From the NCBI GenBank assembly GCA_041628815.1, contig JBFKOL010000106.1, forward strand, positions 1 to 12,199: DNA of 12,199 nucleotides, given 5' to 3'. This document shows positions 6,271 through 12,199 of the stretch, piece after piece. Position numbers and translations under genes: made by a program. Source of the DNA: JBFKOL01 sp041628815 (GTDB lineage Bacteria; Bacteroidota; Bacteroidia; Chitinophagales; Saprospiraceae). The notes under the pieces are model-generated. The model did no database searches, had not been told where the DNA came from, and worked only from the letters and a program-made list of their open reading frames with translations. Positions within the stretch are counted from its first letter, which is position 1. Every line of letters begins with the position of its first letter.

Positions 6271-6446
6271 TTATAGGTCTTTTAATTACATTATCAATTG
6301 AGTACATGATTACTAGAGTACATGATTGCTGATCCATCAAAATACAGTTACTTCAACAATTCTTAATCTCGGCAATTGCAGATTAGCATTCTCCATTTAT
6401 CATTCTCAATTCCTAATTCATTATTCATCCCCGTATTGTTCTACAT
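6262..6446. other. AT-rich divergent spacer between the small conserved gene and the phosphodiesterase gene
   Basis: It contains no ORF. It holds two direct 12-base copies of GAGTACATGATT, and towards the right a low-complexity run built on 'attcat/aattc' words (6391-6428), a style frequent in Bacteroidota spacers. The -7 box for the phosphodiesterase gene begins at 6442. Confidence 0.6.
6300..6327. repeat. Direct repeat GAGTACATGATT, two copies
   Basis: Identical 12-base copies at 6300-6311 and 6316-6327, a 16-base period with a 4-base gap. They lie in the spacer between divergent genes, so a binding site for a regulator is possible. A local slippage duplication explains it equally well. 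Confidence 0.6.
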
Positions 6447-6449
6447 TTG
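6442..6449 (+). promoter_or_regulatory. Candidate Bacteroidota -7 box for the phosphodiesterase gene
   Basis: TACATTTG matches TAnnTTTG exactly. No good -33 TTTG is found 17-23 bases upstream. If used, transcription begins near 6455, so the TTG codon at 6447, which lies inside this box, cannot be the start codon, and the in-frame GTG at 6468 becomes the likeliest start with a very short leader. Confidence 0.45.
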
Positions 6450-6467
6450 CACCCTTCAACATGCATT

Positions 6468-7850
6468 GTGGGAGTTAAAACAGTCATATTCTATCTGATT
6501 GATGGGGCACGGCCTGATGTTCTTAACGAATTGATCGAAAAAGGTGAGTTGCCCAACATAAGGAAACACTTGTTTGAAGCAGGATCCTATACCAAAGGCA
6601 CCACATGCATGCCTTCGACGACGGGACCTGCCTACCTGCCATTTCTTACGGGTCGTCATCCGGCGGATCATAACATAACAGGTATACGCTGGTTTGACAA
6701 GGATGTATTTCTTTCAAAAGGACGGTGGAATAGAAACGCGATGCGCTCGTATTGTGGTTACGAGGCCAAATACTTCAACGACGATATGGATCCATCCATG
6801 CCTTCCCTATTCGAAGAGGTAGAACGTGGATTCAATATCTACAACATGATCACCAAAGGGGTCAAAGAGGAATTCGATGTGACAAAAAAAGGCAAAACAG
6901 GCTTGTATTTCAAGGCCCATTTCTACCATAAACATCACCCCGTGGATCACGCAGGGCACGAGAGGATGATGGAGTGCCTCGAGAAAAATCCACAATTCAT
7001 ATTTGCCGTTTTCCCCAGTATTGATTGGGACTCTCACACCTATCACTTCAGGGATGAGAAAACCATTGAAGCCTACCGTATTGCCGACCGCAGCCTGGGA
7101 GAATTGGTGGACCGCCTGCGATCTATGGGTCGTTACGACGACACCCTGGTCATCATGGCATCAGACCACGGCCTGAGTTCGACCCAAAACCATCTCGACC
7201 TGGGTAATTTTTTCAGTGCTGAAGGATACCGTGTCATCGAATACCCGACCATATTGACATTCAGGCCCAATCTTTCAGTGACAATATCCGGCAACTCATT
7301 TGCCAGCATCTGTTTTCTGGACCGTCATGATCGCTATACTTCCGAAAAACTTCTGAAAGAACATGGAGCAGCCATAGACCATCTGGTAAAACAGGAAGCG
7401 ATCGATTTTATCCTTTTAAAATCTGAAAAAGGGACTACGATAGTAAAGAATCGCGATGGCCACGCTCTGTTGCAGTGCGATAAGGCGGGATTGTACCATT
7501 ATCACCCCGAGAGTGCGGATCCCTTTGGGTTAGAGGGGGATCATGAAGAATTGAGTGATGAGGAATGTTATCAAGAGACTTTCAATACTGATTATCCCGA
7601 TTCTCTGCACCAGGTCGTCAGGCTTATGGAAAGTCACCGCGCTGGGGATATGGTCATCAATGCCAGGACGGGCCATGATCTCCGAGATTTTTGGGAAATA
7701 CCCGAACACAAAGGATCCCACGGCTCCCTTCATTGGGAGCACATGCATGTACCCATCCTGACAAACCAACCCGGCCTGGTCAACAAACCGGTGCGGACTA
7801 CCCACTTACATGAAATCATGTCCTCCTGGCTCGGCATTCAGCGTCAATAA
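6468..7850 (+). CDS. Type I phosphodiesterase/nucleotide pyrophosphatase family protein
   Basis: This belongs to the alkaline phosphatase superfamily, NPP branch, which hydrolyses phosphodiester or pyrophosphate bonds with two metal ions, usually zinc. Counting from GTG 6468 (460 residues), the ligands are Asp12 ('FYLIDGARPD'), a Thr nucleophile at 51 or 52 ('MPSTTGPAYLPFLTGRHP'), Asp186 and His190 ('SIDWDSHTYH'), Asp233-His234 ('ASDHGLSS') and His418 ('KGSHGSLHWEHMHVPIL'). All are present, so it should be active. No ATG lies in frame near the start. TTG 6447 is possible but overlaps a promoter box, so GTG 6468 is preferred. There is no signal peptide, unlike most secreted NPPs, so a cytoplasmic enzyme is predicted. 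The substrate (nucleotide sugar, dinucleotide, lipid headgroup or phosphonoacetate-like compound) cannot be read from sequence. It converges on adenine deaminase with a 7-base overlap. Confidence 0.9.
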   Translation: MGVKTVIFYLIDGARPDVLNELIEKGELPNIRKHLFEAGSYTKGTTCMPSTTGPAYLPFLTGRHPADHNITGIRWFDKDVFLSKGRWNRNAMRSYCGYEAKYFNDDMDPSMPSLFEEVERGFNIYNMITKGVKEEFDVTKKGKTGLYFKAHFYHKHHPVDHAGHERMMECLEKNPQFIFAVFPSIDWDSHTYHFRDEKTIEAYRIADRSLGELVDRLRSMGRYDDTLVIMASDHGLSSTQNHLDLGNFFSAEGYRVIEYPTILTFRPNLSVTISGNSFASICFLDRHDRYTSEKLLKEHGAAIDHLVKQEAIDFILLKSEKGTTIVKNRDGHALLQCDKAGLYHYHPESADPFGLEGDHEELSDEECYQETFNTDYPDSLHQVVRLMESHRAGDMVINARTGHDLRDFWEIPEHKGSHGSLHWEHMHVPILTNQPGLVNKPVRTTHLHEIMSSWLGIQRQ

Positions 7851-9445
7851 AATTTAAATGCCTCTGCATCAAAGACGCCAAGATCACTCATTTTTATGGC
7901 CGGAATGACGAGCAGTGCCATGAATGACAGCGTCATAAAAGGTGCTTTTAACTGGCAACCCATCGAACTGGCCAGGTGATTCAGGTTTTCATAAATCTCG
8001 GCCACCTCTTCACCCGTAGAGGCACTGATGATCCCGGCAATAGGAAGCGGCAGTACTTTTTCAAAATCATTGCCCACCGCTGCAAGTCCTCCTCCCTGCG
8101 AAATCACAAGGTTGACTGCACGGCAGATGAGTTCGTCAGAAGTACCCACGACTACAATGTTGTGTGAATCGTGTGCGACAGAAGAAGCAATGGCGCCTTT
8201 GAAAAGGTCAAATCCCCTGATCAATCCGATGGCGGGGGGCCTGTCTTCATACCTGTTGACCACCGCTATTTTTTGCGTTAATCCCTCAAAAACAGAAGGT
8301 ATGTCTCCGACGGGAATCCATTCCTTTGATGTCACAAGCTGACCGTCGTGAACCCTAATCACCGGTACAGGGTCGGTAGCATCATGCAATGCAAAATCAC
8401 GAGGTCCTTTTGGTCTTACCCGAAAATGATTGGCCCGCTTATAGAGTTTACTTTCAACAAGTACTTTACCGGATTCCACCATGACCTTCCCGTCAATCAA
8501 AACCTTGCGCACATGAAAATCTTTCAAATCTTCAACGATTATGAAATCAGCGGGATCACCTGGCCTGATCAATCCAACGGGCAGTTGGTAATGCAATATC
8601 GGATTCAGGCAGGCAATTCTCAAAACATCCCAGAGGTCGTATCCTTTGGCAAGCGCCTGTCTCACCAATTCGTCTATATGGCCTTTCAACAAGTCGTCAG
8701 GGTGCTTGTCGTCACTGCAAAACATGACTTCCGAGGGATAGGAAGCAATCAACGGGTGTAGCGATTCAAAATTCCTTGCTGCCGACCCTTCCCTGATGAT
8801 GATTTTCATACCATAGCTCAGTTTTTCTTTTGCTTCATCAATGTCAACACATTCGTGGTCGGTGGAGATACCAGCTGCAATATACTTTGCTGCATCTCCA
8901 CCGCGCAGACCTGGTGCATGACCGTCCACGGGCTTTCCTGCTTGTTGGGCACTCAGGATCTTTTGCATAACCTCCGGGTCATCGTGCAGCACACCGGGAT
9001 AGTTCATCATCTCCGCCAGGTAGTAGATATCGCCCCTATCCAAAAGTCGTTTAACCTGAGCGGCATCCACGGTAGCCCCGCTGGTTTCAAAAGATGTGGC
9101 AGGTACACAGGACGGTGCACCAAAATGAAACTTTAAGCCTGCACTTCGGGCATTGTCCAGCATATATTCCACGCCCTCTATACCAAGAACGTTGGCAATC
9201 TCATGGGGATCGGAGACGGTAGCCACCGTTCCAAATCGCAGCGCAATGCGTGCAAATTCGCGAGGTACAAGCATAGAACTTTCGATGTGAATGTGGGCGT
9301 CAATAAATCCCGGCATGATGAAAAAAGGAGGTGCGCTGGATATCCGGATGACCTCCTCAATTATTCCATCTTTTACCTTGACCGAAGCCGGATAGATCTC
9401 CTTTCGATGGATATCCACCAATTTCCCTTTAAACGTGGTCATCAT
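7844..9445 (-). CDS. ade: Adenine deaminase
   Basis: A 533-residue amidohydrolase that converts adenine to hypoxanthine and ammonia, feeding purine salvage (EC 3.5.4.2 family). Metal-site and catalytic residues are visible: His51-Ile-His53 in 'PGFIDAHIHIESS', Glu144 in 'LAEMMNYPGV', His176 in 'DGHAPGL', His197 in 'STDHE', and the Asp245-Asp246 pair in 'CSDDKHPDDL'. The C-terminal adenine-deaminase domain is intact: 'SSVAHDSHNIVVVGTSDELI' (421-440), 'LPLPIAGIIS' and 'PFMTLSFMALLVIPAIKMSDLG'. It is somewhat shorter than the E. coli enzyme (588), mostly at the N terminus. Two ATGs stand in tandem at 9445 and 9442. Both lie inside the end of the DUF3303 gene, so translation is probably coupled to it. 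Generic amidohydrolase or dihydroorotase activity is unlikely given the full C-terminal domain. Confidence 0.96.
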   Translation of the reverse strand: MMTTFKGKLVDIHRKEIYPASVKVKDGIIEEVIRISSAPPFFIMPGFIDAHIHIESSMLVPREFARIALRFGTVATVSDPHEIANVLGIEGVEYMLDNARSAGLKFHFGAPSCVPATSFETSGATVDAAQVKRLLDRGDIYYLAEMMNYPGVLHDDPEVMQKILSAQQAGKPVDGHAPGLRGGDAAKYIAAGISTDHECVDIDEAKEKLSYGMKIIIREGSAARNFESLHPLIASYPSEVMFCSDDKHPDDLLKGHIDELVRQALAKGYDLWDVLRIACLNPILHYQLPVGLIRPGDPADFIIVEDLKDFHVRKVLIDGKVMVESGKVLVESKLYKRANHFRVRPKGPRDFALHDATDPVPVIRVHDGQLVTSKEWIPVGDIPSVFEGLTQKIAVVNRYEDRPPAIGLIRGFDLFKGAIASSVAHDSHNIVVVGTSDELICRAVNLVISQGGGLAAVGNDFEKVLPLPIAGIISASTGEEVAEIYENLNHLASSMGCQLKAPFMTLSFMALLVIPAIKMSDLGVFDAEAFKFY

Positions 9446-9713
9446 CCTTCATCTTTTTTTGCATCGCCTTGGAAGATATCACCTGGTGCACTTCAAATGT
9501 CACGATATCTTCCCATTTATTGATCCATGTTTCTATGTCTGTTGGATCATGAGCCTCTACCAGCTGGAAACAATACGAACCATCAGCACTTACCCAACTG
9601 TCGATGTATCTCAATGAGCCCGTCATCATTCGCCCTTTTCCTTCGAGTCTTCCGTATACATCTTTTTCTTTTCCGGGGGTGAAATGTTCAATGATCATAT
9701 AGGTATTACTCAT
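9429..9713 (-). CDS. DUF3303 family protein
   Basis: I choose ATG 9713, which begins 'MSNTYMIIEHF' just as relatives do, over the frame-opening ATG at 9749 whose added 12 residues look random. The result is 94 residues. The DUF3303 signature is clear: 'YMIIEHF..G....VYGRLEGKGRMM.GSLRYIDSWVSADGSYCFQLVEAHDPTDIETWINKWEDIVTFEVHQVI'. This is a small ferredoxin-like alpha/beta fold family resembling dimeric alpha/beta-barrel proteins. The function is unknown. The last 17 bases overlap the start of adenine deaminase, so the two are probably made together. The C-terminal tail is rich in Lys and Asp (KKMKDDD) and is not conserved in the family as I know it. The upstream gap to the phosphatase-family gene is 108 bases and contains no clear promoter. 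Confidence 0.85.
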   Translation of the reverse strand: MSNTYMIIEHFTPGKEKDVYGRLEGKGRMMTGSLRYIDSWVSADGSYCFQLVEAHDPTDIETWINKWEDIVTFEVHQVISSKAMQKKMKDDDHV

Positions 9714-9821
9714 AGAAGAACATTTTAGCGTACACCTAATATACTCCAAGTCGATCTAGCCAAAGTAGATGATTTGAAAGCGTCACAATCAAAGACCTAC
9801 TTCATTATTGATAATTATGAA

Positions 9822-10679
9822 TTAGAAAGCTACTACCATGATTACCGGAAAGTGATCTGACAAGTGTCGGCCATTTTTCCTGGTGGGCATCAGATGATTG
9901 TATTGCAATGGTCTGGCCAGGTTACTCGAGAAGATGTAATCGATTCGGCGTTCGTCAAACTGTTCTTTAAAACCATTAAAAGTACCTTGCCCTCCAGGTG
10001 AAAGCGCGTAAGCCCTGACCGGGTCGGTAAAATAAGAACCGAGAATGGCAATGGGATCATCATCGGGTTCAGCATTGAAATCACCCATCAGCACAACGGG
10101 CTCTCCGGGGTTGGTTAAATCCTTTATCCTTTCTATGATGAGCTTTGCGGATTGCTCACGCGCCACACGACCCATGTGGTCAAAGTGGGTATTGAACACC
10201 CAGAGGTGTTTATGGTTGGCCTTGGCCTCAAAAAGACCATAGGTACATATGCGTTCCATGGAAGCATCCCATCCGACAGATATGGTATCAGGAACTTGCG
10301 AAAGCCAGAAAGTGCCAGATGTCAATACTTTATAATGTGTCGTATCAAAAAAAATGGCGGAATATTCTCCTCCTGTAATACCATCATCGCGACCCACACC
10401 CACAAAAGCATAGTGTTCGAGGTGGTCATCTATAAAAGTTACCTGGTTGTGTATCGCTTCCTGCACACCGATGAACGAAGGACTATGAACCAATAAAAAA
10501 TGAACGAGCTCGGTTTTACGAAGATCCCAGCGATCTTCTGCATCCCGCTCATTGGCATATCTAATATTGTAAGTCATCACACTTAATGCCTGACCCTCGG
10601 AACTACCAGGTAAGAAAGTTAAAAAAGCGAACGTTACCCACAGGAATAAGTAGAAGGGAAACGATGTCTTCATCTTCAT
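9822..10679 (-). CDS. Secreted endonuclease/exonuclease/phosphatase (EEP) family hydrolase
   Basis: From ATG 10679 ('MKMKTSF') the protein is 285 residues with a clear signal peptide ending near 'GSSEGQA'. The earlier frame opening at 10706 would add nine charged residues before the signal and is less likely, and ATG 10673 is also possible. Using ATG 10679, the EEP catalytic set is complete: Asn38 in 'VMTYNIRY', Glu74 in 'GVQEA', His165 in 'FNTHFDH', Asp200 and Asn202 in 'LMGDFNAEPDD', Asp247 in 'RRIDYIF', and Asp275-His276 in 'LSDHFPV'. It is a Mg2+-dependent phosphodiesterase/phosphatase fold, exported to the periplasm or beyond. DNA, inositol phosphates, sphingomyelin-like lipids or other phosphoesters are all known in the family, so the substrate stays open. 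It follows the patatin gene by 46 bases, which allows co-transcription. Confidence 0.9.
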   Translation of the reverse strand: MKMKTSFPFYLFLWVTFAFLTFLPGSSEGQALSVMTYNIRYANERDAEDRWDLRKTELVHFLLVHSPSFIGVQEAIHNQVTFIDDHLEHYAFVGVGRDDGITGGEYSAIFFDTTHYKVLTSGTFWLSQVPDTISVGWDASMERICTYGLFEAKANHKHLWVFNTHFDHMGRVAREQSAKLIIERIKDLTNPGEPVVLMGDFNAEPDDDPIAILGSYFTDPVRAYALSPGGQGTFNGFKEQFDERRIDYIFSSNLARPLQYNHLMPTRKNGRHLSDHFPVIMVVAF

Positions 10680-10725
10680 CTGAGGACTTCGCCATTTTGC
10701 ATTCAATGCGCTGATGGCCTGTTAC

Positions 10726-12195
10726 TTAATGTTTGTGCTCTTCGAGATATTCAGTCGCCAGTTCGATTTCCTCTTTTGAATATCGGTGAAGGATTTTTCT
10801 AAGAAGTCGAGCTATTTTAGTGGCTATCCTGATTCTTTCGATATATGGCCAGGTAGATTTTTCACCATTGGAGATGAGTGCCTCAATTTCATCGTAAGTA
10901 AGAGATGACAAGACGTGGCTTGGCTTAACCACACTGAAGTCCGCCGCAATATTGATGTCACCCCGGTAATATTGTTGGACAATTGAATTGACGCTGTTGG
11001 CGGCGACGGCCAGTTTGGGCCAGTACCGGAAGAAAGGTTTCGCCAGCGTGTAGTTTAATTGACTGGTTTCTTTGACAAAGGTGGTGCCGAACCTCCGAAT
11101 AGCACCCAGCCATTCGTTTTGAGAGTGTGATTCTCGGACGAATGGCATTACGACAGGATTGGTCATGCTTACCACGAAATGGTTGATCCCATACATCCTG
11201 GTCAACCTTTTAGCAGGCAGATCATTGGACATGGAACCGTCTACCCATTTTCGGGTCGGGAGGTATGGTACCTGCTTGCCATCCTTGTTTTTCGCCATTA
11301 ATGTCACGGGTGGAAAAACACCCGGTATGGCACATGAAGCCATGACAGCCGACCTAATCATCACGTTCGGTGAAGCAATGGCATTCAGTAACCTTGACTT
11401 TTGATACGACTCGAAAGGTGCAATGGAAACATTGATATACCGACCGGTTTTCTCATAGGCTTCCTGGAAGGTCATGTCCGGAATAATCCTGTCAACGCTC
11501 TCACGCAAGTGTCCCGTCCTGATCGTCCCTCTCTTGATCAACCTGGAAAGCAAACCGTGTTCCTTCTCTACTTCAATATGAAGATTTTCCGGATCAAACC
11601 ATTGTTTTAACTCGTTAAGCCGGTGTGTTCCTACCAAGGCGGCACAAATTGATCCCGCACTTGATCCGGATATTACATTGGGCAATACTTCATTGTCAAT
11701 CAGTGCCTTCAGAACACCCATGTGAAAATGCCCAAGTTGTCCGCCTCCACTCAGCATCAATGCCGTGTTACCAAAACAAAGCGAGGCGCGTTGAAAGAAA
11801 TCAAGTTTTTCCTCCAGGCTGATCTCGTCATGGCTCAATTCGGCGATGTGTTCAATAGAGTTGGCTACTTCATCTACATACTCTATAATCAGTTGTTTGG
11901 TGCCTGACAATGCCTTGGTATACAACTTCGGGTTACCCATTCCACCCATATTTCCGTGTATGCCCTCGTTCAGGGTAAACAAGAGTCCGTGGTCATCACC
12001 AATATCCCGGAATCCTCGCAACTTTTCCAGCCTGCCACGAATTTCGATGTTATCATACAACTCACTATCCTCGATGATCTTCCATTCATCGAGTCCGTGC
12101 TTCTTATCATATTCCCGGGCATAATCGAGCCATTCTTCATAGGTGGAGGAACCTTTACTGATTTGCTTTATGGCCCTGAGATAGGAGGTAAACAT
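10726..12195 (-). CDS. Patatin-like phospholipase with N-terminal DUF3336 domain
   Basis: At least 489 residues. Residues about 10-140 match DUF3336 ('STYEEWLDYAREYDKKHGLDEWK' and 'LCFGNTALMLSGG'), the domain that precedes the patatin fold in yeast and plant triacylglycerol lipases and in some bacterial proteins. The patatin core follows: oxyanion loop 'SGGGQLGHFH' (149-158), nucleophile Ser179 in the elbow Gly-Ser-Ser-Ala-Gly (177-181), and Asp319 in 'WVDGSMSNDLP', completing the Ser-Asp dyad. It should hydrolyse ester bonds of phospholipids or glycerides, with no signal peptide and therefore on the inner side of the membrane. The C terminus (450-489) is a basic, then acidic helical tail. 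ATG 12195 is four bases from the window edge and the frame is open beyond it, so the true start may lie outside. Confidence 0.92.
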   Translation of the reverse strand: MFTSYLRAIKQISKGSSTYEEWLDYAREYDKKHGLDEWKIIEDSELYDNIEIRGRLEKLRGFRDIGDDHGLLFTLNEGIHGNMGGMGNPKLYTKALSGTKQLIIEYVDEVANSIEHIAELSHDEISLEEKLDFFQRASLCFGNTALMLSGGGQLGHFHMGVLKALIDNEVLPNVISGSSAGSICAALVGTHRLNELKQWFDPENLHIEVEKEHGLLSRLIKRGTIRTGHLRESVDRIIPDMTFQEAYEKTGRYINVSIAPFESYQKSRLLNAIASPNVMIRSAVMASCAIPGVFPPVTLMAKNKDGKQVPYLPTRKWVDGSMSNDLPAKRLTRMYGINHFVVSMTNPVVMPFVRESHSQNEWLGAIRRFGTTFVKETSQLNYTLAKPFFRYWPKLAVAANSVNSIVQQYYRGDINIAADFSVVKPSHVLSSLTYDEIEALISNGEKSTWPYIERIRIATKIARLLRKILHRYSKEEIELATEYLEEHKH

Positions 12196-12199
12196 GGTA

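Noticed and set aside
8348..8761. Plus-strand open frame of 137 residues inside adenine deaminase
   Set aside because: It is an antisense shadow of conserved adenine deaminase coding sequence, with no recognisable domain.

Overview
The window looks like ordinary chromosomal DNA of a Bacteroidota bacterium. The phylum is inferred, not proven. The evidence is: TAnnTTTG-type promoter boxes upstream of two genes, almost no Shine-Dalgarno sequences, AT-rich spacers between genes of moderate GC, several small families common in this phylum (the short protein often named 'n-acetylglutamate synthase', DUF6265, DUF3303), and a lipoprotein signal with a relaxed lipobox. I see no tRNA, rRNA, CRISPR array, transposase, integrase or phage gene.

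Layout, left to right. At 1-360 (+) lies the 3' end of a YdeI/OmdA-type protein. At 372-1609 (-) is a block made of a very small Cys/Lys-rich peptide, a ferritin with its own candidate promoter, and a P-loop kinase resembling nicotinamide riboside kinase. At 1804-4594 (-) a large fusion protein joins an APH-type small-molecule kinase to a class-III PLP enzyme. This is the domain pair expected for a kinase plus an ammonia/phosphate lyase, and it is followed by an overlapping secreted DUF6265 protein. A long gene-free divergent spacer (4595-4984) leads into a class A beta-lactamase-like lipoprotein (+). At 5872-6261 (-) is a small conserved protein, converging on the lipoprotein gene with an 11-base gap. 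At 6447-7850 (+) is an alkaline-phosphatase-superfamily nucleotide pyrophosphatase/phosphodiesterase. It converges on adenine deaminase (7844-9445, -) with a 7-base overlap of coding ends. The rest of the window is a minus-strand run in the order patatin-like phospholipase, secreted endonuclease/exonuclease/phosphatase-family protein, DUF3303 protein, adenine deaminase.

How the genes relate. Most are single-function enzymes of salvage, hydrolysis or storage: iron storage, a nucleoside-type kinase, amino-alcohol phosphorylation and elimination, phosphodiester hydrolysis, adenine deamination and lipid hydrolysis. Only three pairs look tightly linked: small peptide with ferritin (adjacent, same strand), fusion enzyme with DUF6265 (overlap), and DUF3303 with adenine deaminase (overlap). 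I see no evidence for a defence or mobile system. The most interesting items are the kinase-lyase fusion and the 25-residue Cys/Lys peptide in front of ferritin, which has an internal repeat and whose stop codon lies in a perfect 12-base palindrome.
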